Source: Cryptomeria japonica (lineage: Eukaryota > Streptophyta > Pinopsida > Cupressales > Cupressaceae). Taken from it: DNA of 62,000 bases. A model generated the notes under the pieces. The model saw only the letters and a list, made by a program, of their open reading frames with translations, had not been told where the DNA came from and did no database searches. The position numbers were made by a program, and so were the translations under genes. Each line of letters opens with the position of its first letter. Positions within the stretch are counted from its first letter, which is position 1. Location of the stretch: positions 233,067,303 through 233,129,302 of the forward strand of contig NC_081415.1 of NCBI RefSeq assembly GCF_030272615.1. Direction: 5' to 3'. Shown here in pieces: positions 21,935-32,823 of the stretch.

Positions 21935-22499
21935 TTGGTAGCAGTCAAGCATATTCTTAGATATTTGAAGGGAACTATTGACTATGGGTTGTGGTATCCA
22001 TATAGTAATGATTTCAACCTCAGAGTGTTTACAGATGCTGATTGGGCTGGTAATGTGGATGACCGAAAGAGCATAACTAGTGGTGCATTCTTTCTTGGTG
22101 GTAGACTAGTCTCATGGATGAGTAAGAAGCAGAGCTGTATCTCTCAGTCTACAACAAAAGAAAAATATGTTGCAGTATTTATGAACTACACCCAGACAAT
22201 TTGGATGAAGCATGTATTAAGTGGTTTCAAGGTTCCTGTATCTGAACTGGTGAGTATATTCTGTGACAACACAAGTGTAATCAATATTTCCAAGAATCCA
22301 GTTTTGCATGCTAGAACCAAGCACTTCGAGCTCAATTACCATTTCTTGAGGGAGAAGGTTCAAAACAAAGAGGTTGTAATTGGAACATGTTTCCAGTAAG
22401 GAGCAGTTAGCAGACATATTCACCAAGCCTCTACCAAAGTCTTCATTTACCTATTTGAGAGGTGAATTAGGGGTGTTGCCCCTTCATGAGGTGAACTAA
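21935..22499 (+). pseudogene. TE6 RNase H and end of pol
   Basis: The domain shows RVFTDADWAGNVDDRKS (first Asp), SISQSTTKEKYVA, where the usual Glu of AEAEY is Lys, SIFCDNTSVINISKNP, and HARTKHFELNYHFLREKV. After a frameshift near 22385 it ends in QLADIFTKPLPKSSF and the stop at 22497-22499 after LPLHEVN, as in TE7. Confidence 0.9.
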
Positions 22500-22743
22500 A
22501 GGTGTGTGCTTCACATCAGTCAGGTATTGCATTGATAAATATTTTTGAGGATTGGTGTGTTGAAGGATGCTACACCTTAGGGGGAGCAACATAGTGGAAC
22601 ATAGATATGTATGCCTCCACTTTGGCATTGTTGTCAAAGGGGGAGAAGATGTGAAGCAGAGAAGATATCTGCAGTATTGGGGAGAAGAAGATGTGAAGCA
22701 GAGAGATATTTTGTATATTGCTGTCAATGCCAAAGGGGGAGAT
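22500..22743 (+). other. TE6 3' untranslated region with three polypurine tracts
   Basis: Purine tracts occur at about 22576-22587 (TTAGGGGGAGCAA), 22636-22650 (TCAAAGGGGGAGAAG) and 22729-22743 (CAAAGGGGGAGAT). The last abuts the 3' LTR and is the likely functional primer. Extra tracts upstream are a known feature of Sireviruses. A direct repeat 'gaagatgtgaagcagagaagat' (22646-22667 and near 22686-22706) lies between them. Confidence 0.8.
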
Positions 22744-24235
22744 TGTTGGCATATGTATAGAGCTTGATGACATGATGATATTGTATGTTGTCATTGATGT
22801 CAATATGCTGAAGTATGAACTAGCATATTAAAGTAAGCAAACTGGCAAGAAAACTGATATGATGATGTGAACTGGTATATGTGAAAAAGTGAAGCGGTAT
22901 GTTTGTTCAAAGTGAACCGATATGTTGGTATGAGGACCCATATATGGGAAGTTTTGTATCGGGGTTTCATTTGGCATGACTACCAGTTGGTAGTCTTAGC
23001 TTCAGGGTTTTCAATTGATGCATTCCAAGCCTGTGTGATTCAACCGATAACATCTTGTGATGAGTTAGCATTATAGTGAAGATCAAATCATGTTGCCACG
23101 TCAGCCTTGTGTGCGTGAAGGATTTCCTCGAGGATCTTGCATGAAGAAGATTGATCCTATCCACCTCGGGAATGTGCGAAGTCTTTGTAAACAATAGAGA
23201 GCGCGTGATGAGTTATCAGCTTCCTGAAGCGACAAAGAATGAACGTTGGAGAACGTCTTGAGATCTATTCAAGACTGTTGTATTCAATGCAGTATGATTA
23301 AAAGTCAGGATTGAACCGACTGAATTATAATACCTAAATGTTTAGGGTTTAGGGTTTATGCTACTAACCTATCTATATCCTATAAGTTTGATGATGTTTT
23401 TCATTTTGAAGTTGTTGTAAAATGTTATGTGTGTATCCAAGTGAAGAGATACTTGATTCTTGCCAGACCGAAGAAGTGTGTTGATACTTGTAGAGTGTGA
23501 TTATAGAAGAAAAGGAGATAAAGAGGATCTGTCTTGGCATTGTGTGCTGTTATCAGATCAGTGTATTACTTGTTGACTTCTAACCATTTCAGCAATTGGA
23601 AAATCACTTAACTAGGTAGCTTTAATAGGCTTTTGTGTAAATCATTTAAAAGGGTGACTCAATTTAATGAGTTCTTCAAATCCTCTTGCGAGGTAACTTT
23701 TAACAGGGTTCTAACCTTTAACCGGGCGATCCCTAGAAGGATCGGTTCCTAGCAGAACCTATTGTAAAAGTCTTTAACCAGACTAGACTCCTAACAAAGT
23801 GGACTTTAGAAGAGTTTAAAGAACAGCTTTTGGGTATTCATACCCACCGCGGTTTTTCCCAGTTGGGTTTCCACGTGAAAAATTAGTGTGTCATGTGTGA
23901 TGCTTTTCATGTGATGGTTTAGTGTTTTATGTTAAGTGGCAGTGCAAGTTGATTCAATGATCTTAAGTATTTCTGATGTATTACTTTCTTAAGCTTAAGG
24001 GTGAAGTGGTAATGAGGTATTAGATTGTGTGGAGAGCTAATAGTTACCGGTTTATGTCTTTCACATTCTCACTATGTTTTACCAGTAGTGCTCTGATTTA
24101 GACCAGTGTTACTATTTGCTAGTTAAGTGCAGTGTCTACAGTCAAACCGGTTCAGGGAAAGTTTTTTTGTCTGTACCGATTCAGCCCCCCCCTCTCAGTA
24201 CCAGTTTGGTACTAACTGTTCATCATTATTCATCA
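22744..24235 (+). repeat. TE6 3' LTR
   Basis: The 1,492-base LTR begins TGTTGGCATATG and ends ATTATTCATCA. It matches the 5' LTR along its whole length, with the telomere-like repeat at 23341-23357, the dyad at 23850-23878 and the C-rich box near 24184-24198. Differences are mostly C/T and G/A changes. Confidence 0.92.
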
Positions 24236-24732
24236 GATGGTGGGGCCCACGCTGACAGGGCCGGTGACCAGATTGACATGCCAACGACTGGACTGTCAGG
24301 CTAGTGGGGTATGAGGACCCCTTTGAAACAACCCCAAAATTTTTATTTTTTATTTTTTTCAAATTTTTTTTTCCCTTTTTAATGGTTTTTTTTATTTTTT
24401 TATTTTTTTGGTAAAAAATCAAAATTAGGCCTGCATGCCGTAAAAAGGAAAAAAATAATAATTTATTTTGAATTTTTTTCTCTAACTGCATGCGAGGGTT
24501 GTATGACTTGGTGCTAAAGAAAAAATACCCCTAGACGCTCAAGAGTAAAAAAAGGTCAAGTTTTATATGACCATAAGGGTTTTTAGGCTTTCTAAGCAGG
24601 ATGGTGATGTCCATTTAGGCCCAAAGTGTTGAGAAAAGGCCTATCCCTAGGTGCACAAAAAAGCTTTTGAAAAACCTCAGATCTTCTTCCAATGCAAAAA
24701 AGTCAAAACAAGAATAGGTAGCTGTAGACCTG
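24236..24732 (-). other. TE5 leader, outer part
   Basis: This continues the TE5 leader beyond TE6. It starts GC-rich (24236-24315), then has long T runs on the plus strand (24340-24410), then ordinary sequence. No ORF is supported. Confidence 0.6.
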
Positions 24733-24734
24733 AA

Positions 24735-24748
24735 GCTCTGATACCATG
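24735..24748 (-). other. TE5 primer-binding site
   Basis: The minus strand after the 5' LTR reads CATGGTATCAGAGCTTC, a perfect TGGTATCAGAGC complement of initiator-Met tRNA. Confidence 0.9.
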
Positions 24749-25123
24749 TGAGAGTTGAGAAATACAACACCACAGGAGCCCAAATGATCTCTGCAAGCTG
24801 AAATAAACCTGGTACAAGGAGAAGCAAGGAAGCAATAATGAAAAACCAAATATGCAGAAGAATGCTCAAAAAGATGAGAGCTCAAAATTCACCAAAATGT
24901 GTAATATGATAATGATACTAAGAAAAGAAAATTAACCTCTAATAGGTCAAGAAACCCTAAAAGGGAAAAACTAGGCTTGCACATAATAATTAATAAAAGA
25001 ATTAATTTTTATTAATTATTATGCACCTAATGTTAGCTTAAGTTTAAAAGATATAAAAGGAACTTAAATAATTAAACAAATGCTATTTAATTAATCAAGT
25101 AAAGACCTGATTACTCTAACACA
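24749..25123 (-). repeat. TE5 5' LTR
   Basis: It runs from TGAGAGTTG to CTCTAACACA on the plus strand, so TGTG...CTCA in the element direction, 375 bases. It is followed by tacta (25124-25128), the right target-duplication copy. It pairs with 11537-11899. Confidence 0.88.
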
Positions 25124-25828
25124 TACTACAGTTCATAAGATGTATTACCATACTTCCTCCGATACTGAATTCTATTAAGCGTGTATACTGTTGTATGAAT
25201 TTATTCTTTTCAATAGATTTCTGATAACTCTGCTCCTTTTATCATGGTTCTAGCTACTTCTTGTATAGTCTGGTTTATTCTTTCAACTACACTATTCTGC
25301 TGAGGTGTTTGAGGGGCAAATAACTATCTTTTGATGCCATGCTTTTCACAAAAGTCATTGAACTCATCCGTGATGAATTCACCTCCTCTATCGGACCTTA
25401 AATACTTGATTTTTGTACCAACTTCATTCTCAACTTTTGCCTTTAACATCTTGAACTTTTCTAATGCTTTAGATTTCTCTTTGAAATGCAACCCAAGTCA
25501 TTCTAGGATAATCATCAATCAGTAACATGAAATTCCTCTCACCTTGCAGGCTCCTTTTTCGGGATAGGCCACAAAGATCTATGTGAACCAAATCTAGTAA
25601 TCTGATGGATGAGTACTCCTTTCCTCTGAATGTGCTTCTGGTTTGCTTTCCTAATTCATAGTCTCTATAGATGTTGTTCTCCAGTTTAGTCAATTTGGGC
25701 AGATCTCTTACTTCACTCCTTGAATTGATAAGTTCCAAGTTATCAAAGTTGATATGGCACATCCTCCAGTGCCATAGAAAACTGCCGTCAAGTTGTGATA
25801 TCAAGAAATGTTTTGTAGCTCCTTCCAA
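25124..25828 (-). pseudogene. TE4 integrase core
   Basis: Read on the minus strand it has WHWRMCHINFDN (GAG-pre-integrase end), DYELGKQTRSTF, LLDLVHIDLCGLS (first Asp), RNFMLLIDDYPRMTWVA, then GGEFITDEFNDFCEKHG after a break, and QNSVVERINQTIQE, where the catalytic Glu segment is kept. A frameshift near 25490 and stops lie between. TE5 interrupts it at 25124-25128. Confidence 0.85.
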
Positions 25829-26233
25829 CTAGTACTTATTTCTATTTGTTCTCCTTCTAGTTGCAATAACCATTCCAGAATCCTTCTAGATCTCACATCG
25901 ATTGTCCTAAAAAACAACATTGTATCCATTTTTGCACATCTGTCTAACACTCAAGAGAATATGATGCAAACCCTTCACATAATAAACATTGTCAGTGTTA
26001 TGTTTTCCATCAAAAGTAATTGAAACATCACAAACAATTTGTGTTTTCTGATCATCTCCAAATCTAACTGAACATCCATCATATCTTTTAAGTTTTATGA
26101 ATTTACTTTTGTCACCAGTCATATAATTTGAACATCCACTATCAATCAACCATTCATTCTTATCTTTTCTAGCATGAAATGTGTTAGCAATAGTCTTATA
26201 GATATCAAAGTTAGGAACATCCTTTTCTACCAA
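25829..26233 (-). pseudogene. TE4 protease
   Basis: The aspartic protease motif is EWLIDSGCSNYMTGD with the catalytic D-S-G intact. It continues with YDGCSVRFGDD and YVKGLHHILLSVRQM. A stop near 25907 ends the open stretch. It lies between the Gag knuckle and the integrase as expected. Confidence 0.85.
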
Positions 26234-27165
26234 AAAAAGAAATCACCATCTTCATAGTCTAATTCATCATCTGAGATACCAACATCATCCTTAACATAAT
26301 ATGCCTTCTTATTGAACTTTCCCTTATTTTCCTTAAACTTTTGTCTATTTCCCTTTTCTAGACATATAGTTGCAATATGACCAATCTTATCACATCTGAA
26401 ACAATTAAAGGGTAACATACCTTTGTATTTGTTAGTGCCTTTCTTAAATTTTCTCATAAAGTTTGCTTCTACATCATTTGATCTTTCCTCAACATTCAGA
26501 CTATCTTCAGATGCCTTGAAGGTAGTCTCTGACTTGTCTTTGTTGTTTTCAAATTTCCTTCAAATGTAGGCAGGGTACCAAATAGTTTCTCTTTGGCGAA
26601 TTTCTTTGGATCATAAGTTTCTTCAATTGTTGAGATCTTATCATTGTAGCTTATAGATAATGTCATCAAAATTTTGTCAATCACATCTTCATCTCCCAAA
26701 GTATCTTGAGGTTATTTGATCTCATTCATCATGGTATCAACCTTCTCAAAATAGCTCACAATATCTTCCCCTTCTTCCATCCTCAAATTTTTTGTATCTT
26801 CTCTTAGCTGTTAGCCTATTTGTTGGATTGAGTCCTTCATTCCCTTCATAGATGTCTTTCAATTTCTGCCAAACCTCATGAGAAATATTCAAAGAGATAA
26901 CTTTAGGTAATTTAGTTTTTGATAATGCACTGAATGTAGCATACCTTGCCTTTTCATTTTTTTCATAAGCTTGAATCTCATCCAGAGTATTGAGACCATT
27001 CAACGGTAGAATATACTTAGTCTCCATAGCCTTCCAAGTATTGTAACCCAGAGAAACCAAATAACCTCTCATCTTCACTTTCCAAAAACTATAATCAAAT
27101 CCTTCAAAGATAGGAATGGATAACTTGTGTGAAATTAGATTAGGATCTACCTCAAGTGGTTAAGT
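26227..27165 (-). pseudogene. TE4 Gag
   Basis: Gag begins near 27165 (SHKLSIPIFEGFDYSF) and carries MRGYLVSLGYNTWKAM, ENEKARYATFSALS and EVWQKLKDIYEG, the same blocks as TE3. Frameshifts near 26790 and 26560 and a stop near 26715 interrupt it (DEDVIDKILMTLSISY follows). A CCHC knuckle CFRCDKIGHIATIC lies at about 26365-26405, followed by an acidic stretch before protease. Confidence 0.87.
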
Positions 27166-27184
27166 TCTATATCAAGGAACCACA

Positions 27185-27198
27185 AATTTGATACCAAT
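27185..27198 (-). other. TE4 primer-binding site
   Basis: The minus strand reads ATTGGTATCAAATTTG next to the LTR; TTGGTATCA fits initiator-Met tRNA, the rest has drifted. Confidence 0.7.
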
Positions 27199-28146
27199 TG
27201 TTGAATATCTGGGCAACTAAGAGGGGGGGGAGTGAATCAATTGACTATAAATTTTTCTTTTTAACCTTAATGCATAGATTGAAAATATTAAATCGAATTA
27301 ACATAATTTTAAAGTACATGCAAGAAACAAATTAGACACAAGAAACAACATAATTTATGTGGAAAAACCAAGAAGGGAAAAACCATAGAGAATGTTAATT
27401 CTCAATGAATAAGCATCGGTTAAGGTGACACTGGTTAAGGTGATTTTTTACAAATAGTGGCTCACTGCCAATGTGTTCACTACTAATGGGCTCACTGCCC
27501 TAAAAGGATCACTACCAATATGTTCACTACAAATGGGCTCACTTCCCTAAAAGGATCACTACCGAAGAAGAAATAAAGACAAAGAGAATCCACCACAACA
27601 AAACACATTCTGCATTGCCAGAACTGCTTCTAGCAGAAATCCACAACACTAAACTCACACAATCATTAGATTATTTCAATCTCACATGTCTTCAACACAA
27701 TAATCCATATCCCATATGCTCAAATCAAACTCCTATAAATAATGTCTTTAGAAATCATAATAATCAATGTCAGTTGAGACAGAGATCTAAAATAGGTCTC
27801 ACTAAAATTTTTGGTGGTGGTAAGAAATGAGAAGTGAACCATATCACATCGTTCCTCATTGAACATATCAACACGCTACATACAATACCAAAAATAGACC
27901 TAAAATGTATCTTCACGCTATACAACCTCAATATCTGGTCTAAGGCCTTGAGTTCTAGACCAATCTGGACCCAAAGATGATAGAAAAAAGAATCTTTCGA
28001 GATACCAAAATGCATCTAGTAAAACTGGAAAACTTACAACTGCACAAGATACCTAGATCAAATACTCTTACTCACCATACTACATCTGGAGTTAATCTAG
28101 ACCAAAGGATTTGACATCAATGACAACACATAATGCAATGCTAACA
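27199..28146 (-). repeat. TE4 5' LTR
   Basis: From TGTTGAATATCTGGG to GCAATGCTAACA, 948 bases, paired with 8417-9344. It contains the complement of the C-rich box (27220-27238), a dyad near 27358-27386, and a near-perfect tandem duplication of about 47 bases ('gggctcactgccctaaaaggatc...') at 27469-27560. Confidence 0.88.
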
Positions 28147-28182
28147 CAAGCCACACTGAAGTACCCTTTGAACTATTACAAA

Positions 28183-28439
28183 GTGTAGTTCAGAGTTGTA
28201 ACTATGAACTACACCAAGTTTTCAATGCACTAGTGTTATAGACAAGTGTAGCATGGGGTTATAACCCAAAACCACACCAAGAAATATGTTACAATGTGTA
28301 GTCTGGATTTATAACCCCAAACTACAATGTGCCCATCTTTGACTTGTAAATAAGTGTAGTTTGGGTTTATAAAACTGAACTACACCAAACTTATTATTTT
28401 TAATCCCAACTAGTTTAGGGTTATAAAATCAAACTACAC
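28183..28439. repeat. Array of short palindromes, right part
   Basis: Palindromic units of 28-32 bases lie at 28183-28214, 28246-28277, 28296-28326, 28354-28385 and about 28411-28439. Arms are like GTGTAGTTTGG and its complement, and the centre is usually close to 'ggtttataac'. Spacers (about 20-30 bases) are unrelated. This continues the array at 8049-8363 across TE4. A weaker unit (aagtgcaaatt...cactactgcactt) lies at about 28470-28513. Confidence 0.75.
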
Positions 28440-28661
28440 CTTTACACTTTGTAGTACCAAGAAGAACTAAGTGCAAATTGGGGTTGTAAACTTGATTTAC
28501 ACTACTGCACTTCTAAAGTAAAATTAGGGTTTTTGGAACTAATTTTTTTTGGATCAAGAGCATAATCATATATGATCCTCCTCAATCGAGTTGTTTCAAG
28601 TGAATAATGTTTGTCATGAGCTTATTTTCAAGGTGTGATGGTGATTTTATTCTAACTCTTT
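28440..28661. other. AT-rich sequence without recognised features
   Basis: Apart from the weak palindrome noted above nothing can be supported. The last five bases (tcttt, 28657-28661) are the left target duplication of TE7. Confidence 0.6.
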
Positions 28662-29850
28662 TAAAGGTATGATTAAAGAATAAGGATTCAATCAACTACT
28701 AAGAGGGGGGAGTGAATCAATAGATAGAAAACTGATATAAACTTTCACCAATCTCAAAATTAACCGCTCAAAGAAAACTCTAACTTGATAGGTTAAACAT
28801 TGAACTTCAAATGCAATAATACTAACAAGTTAAACCAGATGACTGTTATAACAGACTAACAGTAAAACATCTCTGAAACTCTCAAACCATTTAACTGAAT
28901 TATTCAAATACTTTACTGACAGTAGTTAAAACATATTTTATATTGCTGTCGATTAACATAACATATCAAAGTGGATTTAGCAGTTAAGCAATTCAACCAT
29001 AGTAAATATAACCACAAAAACATTCACCAATTGACATAATATTTTTGACGTGGAAACCCAAATGGGAAAAACCACGATGGGGATGAATACTCACAAGTAT
29101 TCTAAACTCTTCTAAAGTTCATTTGGTTAGGAGCCAACCCTGGTAAAGCTTCACAAAAAGTCCTGTTAAGAACAGGTCCTGTTAGGGACCACCCGGTTAA
29201 GGGATTGGCTATAATTCCCTATTAGAAGCAATACCCTATAAGGAGTAACCTCGGTAGAGGATTTGAAATCCAAGCTAATGGACCACCTAGTTAGAGGATA
29301 TGAATAACACTAAGCTTGTTAGAGCTTACTCGGTTAGGGGATTTGACTGTTGTAATTGTTTGAAAACAACAGGGGTTTGCTGATCTATTTGAATAGCACT
29401 ATACTTGCTTGTTTAGATCTTTTCATGCTCCTTTCTGCCTTTACACATACTGTAGATACATCATCTGGTGCGGAAACCACACTCTCTTACTGTCAACTAC
29501 AAATTGCCAACTCTTCAACAAAACAACTCATCGACCTTATAAACAAAACAATAGGTCGGTAACACATCAAAAACCTAATTCTATCATAGAGATTACAAAC
29601 AAATTGGTTCAAGTATGACCATTAGATTACATAACAATCACTGCACATCATTTAAGATAACCTTGACCGCTCCTTGATCACCGCTTCATTGAACTCTGTA
29701 ACTCATCACGTGGTTTACATTACATGCAATGAACTTGCTCATTCCCAAAATAAAAACCATTATCTCTGTGCACCAAAAACCATTTGAAACTATTCTCATA
29801 AAACATGCATACGTGCCATAATCATTACTGCTCATCATTAGATCATAAAC
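28662..29850 (-). repeat. TE7 3' LTR, outer part
   Basis: This matches 40968-42180 closely. Landmarks are the complement of the C-rich box at 28702-28716, the dyad 'gtggaaacccaaatgggaaaaaccac' in two halves at 29050-29075, and a series of 'ggttaggggattt'-like motifs at 29125-29345. At 29850 it is cut by TE8 and resumes at 37422. The last bases, taaac (29846-29850), are the left target duplication of TE8. Confidence 0.9.
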
Positions 29851-31052
29851 TGTTGGCATTTTGATGATTATGTTGTGATTGTCATTGATGGACACACACT
29901 TGCTATGAGATCACTTTGAGAATGTATGAATTATGCTCAACCGGTAATTGTTCCAAACCGGTATCATGTTGTAGTCTTTAGACTACTGTTGTTATGCAAA
30001 AAGTGTTAACCAATCTCAAGCGGTATAAAGACCCAAGCGGCATAGAGAGATCAATTGGTTTAAGGATCTCAAGTGGAGCAGAGCAAAGGAGCCAGAAGCG
30101 GCAATTATCTTTTTCACAATCTTCAATTTTTGTCAATCGGTAATCTGTTAAACCGGTATTACTCTGAGTCACCAACCGATAACCAGAAAGTTGGACAAAC
30201 CGGTAATACTTTGTGATGAGTTACCAACTGGTATATTTTTGTGATGAGCTACCATCCACCGACTCTTTGACAGTGATTTTGTGCCGTGCTACCAAATGTG
30301 TCTAGATACAATGAACCTAGGAACTTGCAATGTAATCCTATTGGATGGACATGAAATCAAATTCCTTTTAAGGACATCATGTCTAGGGTTTTAATATATG
30401 TATGTTGTTGATAGGGTTTGTGGTGGTTGATGAGCTCTTGAATGTACGATCCTAACTAAGAAGATCAAGTCTGTGAGTTGTAACAGAGTAAGAAGTTACT
30501 AAAGACTAAAGTAATGCTGAAATGCATTAGCTATAAGCTACAATGGATCTAATCAAGAAGACTGTGCCATTTGCTAGATCATTCACTCATTGATTACTCA
30601 CATCTTTGACAAGTTAGAAACCCTTAACCAGGTAGGCCCAAAAAATCCTTTGTAAATCCTCTAACAAGGTGGTTCACATCTGTGGATTTGAAATCCTCTC
30701 ACAAGGTAGTCTTTAATTGGACTTATCTCCTAACAAAGATTGAGATTCCTAACAGGATCTATTCTGGTAAAGAACATTGTATGACCTTAACTGGTCTAGT
30801 TACTATTATGTAGATAGTTACTTGTGAGTTTCATCTCATTGTGGTTTTTCCCATTTGGGTTTCTACGCCAAAATATCTTGTGTTATGGTGATTGTACTTT
30901 TGTGGTTGAATGCATTATTTTCTATTTGGTTTGCATGTGTTATAATCGGTTTGTTTGCTAAACTGTTTTACCAATTTACTGCTAGACTATTAAAGTGTTT
31001 AAGTATAGTATTTTTTGGTATACTAATTCACCCCCCCTCTTAGTATTCATCA
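29851..31052 (+). repeat. TE8 5' LTR
   Basis: It runs from TGTTGGCATTTTG to AGTATTCATCA. It has a TATA-like 'ttttaatatatg' at about 30390-30401, a series of 'cctctaacaaggtgg'-like motifs at 30620-30800, the dyad 'gtggtttttcccatttgggtttc' in two halves at 30841-30866, and the box 'ttcaccccccctcttag' at 31028-31044. Confidence 0.93.
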
Positions 31053-31066
31053 ATTGGTATCTGAGC
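31053..31066 (+). other. TE8 primer-binding site
   Basis: ATTGGTATCTGAGC follows the LTR; it differs at one base from the initiator-Met-tRNA site ATTGGTATCAGAGC. Confidence 0.85.
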
Positions 31067-31102
31067 AAACCTTTCTATAAGTCTAACCACTTGGAAAGAG
31101 AT

Positions 31103-32382
31103 ATGGGGGAATACACTGTGAGGGTACTTACTCATCGGATCACTCAGTTTGAGCAAGCCTATGATGAACTTATGGTCAAATACAAGGCCTCTTAGGCAAA
31201 AAGAAGAGAGTATGCTGAAAAATTGATGGAGCTAACTGAAAATAGTTCTTCTGATGAAGCGGACATGGAAGCCCTAATTCAAGAAGTTGAAAAACTGAAT
31301 CAGTCCAATGCCAACCTAAGAAGGGAACTTGAAGGCCTAACTATCAGAATGTGTCAAGAGCTTGAGAACCGGAGGAAAGCTGAAGATCTAGTAAAAGACA
31401 AAGATCATGAGATCTCCAAGCTAAAGCAAGAGATCAGTGCACTTACCACTCATCTTCATGGAAGCAAAATAGAAAAAGAAGAAGTGCAAGGTGAACTAAA
31501 CATGGCTATCTCTGAGAATGCAACCTTGAAGGAATCCAATGTTGCCATTTCCAAAGAACTCACCAAGTCAAAGGAAATACTTGCCAAATTCAACAAGAGC
31601 TCTGTCAAGCTAGAGTAGAAGCTTGAGTCAGCTAAACCGGTAAAGAATACCAATGGACTTGGTTTCTATGAATATGAGGAAGGTGAGACCTCTGGAACAA
31701 AAAGTGGAGCATCAAAGAAACAACCAACATCAAAGGATAAAGGTAAGCAAAAGTTCAAACCTGTTTGCTTTAACTGTCTCAAGGAAGGACACACTCCTAA
31801 TGTATGTAGAAGTAAGGCTTACAATAATTTTCCTTAATTTCTAAATGATAAGCCTAGATCCAATAGATTCAATGGTAATTGTTATGCATGCAACAAGTTT
31901 GGGCATAGAGCATTTGAATGCAGGTCTGTCATGCACAATACCGGAAGGTATCCTCAAAGGAATCAAGGAGTTTTTTTTGAACCCTCTGGGAACCAGAACC
32001 CAAACCAATTTATACCTATAGTCATCAATCAGGTAGCGGTGACTATCAAGTGGCAACCGGATGGAGAGCAATCTGTATGATTTGCCATGGTCATGGTCAC
32101 ACTGCTACAACATGCAGGAGGAAGAATGGAAACATGAATAATGGACCTTGGAGAGCACCTGGAATGGTTTGCTATCATTGCAAAAAACTGAGTCATTCAA
32201 CAAGATTCTGTAGAAGTAGAAAGAGTATATTAGATGATATATCGGTCACTCTGGAAGGAAAAATTGATGTTGAAATTGTTCAAGAAGATATGAAGAAAAC
32301 CTGGAAGAAGAAGCCAGAAGAAGTGATTCAAGAAGAACCGGTTTCTGCACCCAGTGTGGAAGTCACTGAACTGACAAACTAA
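31103..32382 (+). pseudogene. TE8 Gag with coiled coil and four zinc knuckles
   Basis: The ORF starts MGEYTVRVLTHRITQFEQ at 31103. The first 170 codons are strongly helical and charged with a coiled-coil pattern (IQEVEKLNQSNANLRRELEG, HEISKLKQEISAL). A linker with NTNGLGFYEYEEGE follows, then four CCHC knuckles: CFNCLKEGHTPNVC (about 31765), CYACNKFGHRAFEC (31880), CMICHGHGHTATTC (32075) and CYHCKKLSHSTRFC (32171). It ends in a K/E-rich tail (KKTWKKKPEE). Stops at 31193, 31616 and 31837 and a frameshift near 32030 break it. It is unlike the UBN2 Gag of TE6 and TE7 but resembles TE10. Its role is presumed to be RNA binding and particle formation. Confidence 0.88.
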
Positions 32383-32823
32383 GCATCAGAAAAGCTTAGG
32401 GGGAGCAAACGGTGAAATATCATGAACCCCCGGTTGACACTGGTAAAAGACCTTAACCGGTATGTGATACCTGTCAGTTAGCAGAAGACCACAAATGGTA
32501 AAAGGAAAATTAGGGTTTACACCCTAATAGTGGAGCATTTATTATGGTAGGTGAAGAATCTGTTTAAAAGGAATTTTCAAATCTTTTCTCACTATCATTT
32601 TTTGAGCAAAGAAGTTTTCAAGTGCAGAGAAAAGAAAAGTGATTTACATTGCGATTCAAAGAATTTATCAAAATCCTAAAGAAGAATCTGTAGCAAACAT
32701 CTATTGGAGAAGTGTAGAATGCAAAGCGGTATTTCAGCAACCGAAGGAGTGTGTAGAAAAGTTGAAATTGTGAAGCCCTAAATTTCAATCTACAAAGGTA
32801 TTTTTTAAAATTCCCTATTTATC
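32383..32823 (+). other. TE8 spacer between gag and second ORF
   Basis: About 440 bases with no convincing ORF. It starts with the purine run 'ttagggggagcaaac' (32396-32410), much like the tracts upstream of 3' LTRs in TE6, and goes on as ordinary sequence. Confidence 0.6.

Larger units (their letters stand above)
16825..24235 (+). mobile_element. TE6: full-length Sirevirus-like Ty1/copia element
   Basis: This 7.4-kb element has both LTRs (16825-18337, 22744-24235), primer site, gag, protease, integrase, RT, RNase H and polypurine tract in the Ty1/copia order. It is the most complete autonomous-type element in the window, though it carries around ten stops and at least three frameshifts. It sits in the leader of TE5. 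Its proteins are closely related to those of TE7, which lies in the opposite direction. Confidence 0.94.
11537..25123 (-). mobile_element. TE5: Ty1/copia element split by TE6
   Basis: Minus-strand order: 5' LTR 24749-25123, primer site, a long leader interrupted by TE6 (16825-24235), gag, protease, integrase, RT, RNase H, polypurine tract, 3' LTR 11537-11899. Without TE6 it is about 6.2 kb. The short 360-375 bp LTRs and the protein sequences set it apart from the other copia elements, which have LTRs of 0.9-2.3 kb. Its target duplication is tacta. Confidence 0.92.
8417..28146 (-). mobile_element. TE4: Ty1/copia element split by TE5
   Basis: The element reads on the minus strand: 5' LTR 27199-28146, primer site, gag, protease, integrase, [TE5 inserted 11537-25123], integrase end, RT, RNase H, polypurine tract, 3' LTR 8417-9344. 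Without TE5 it is about 6.1 kb. Order of domains (integrase before RT) makes it Ty1/copia. Five-base duplications are not recognisable (tgaac left, caagc right), but palindrome-array sequence flanks both ends. Confidence 0.88.
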
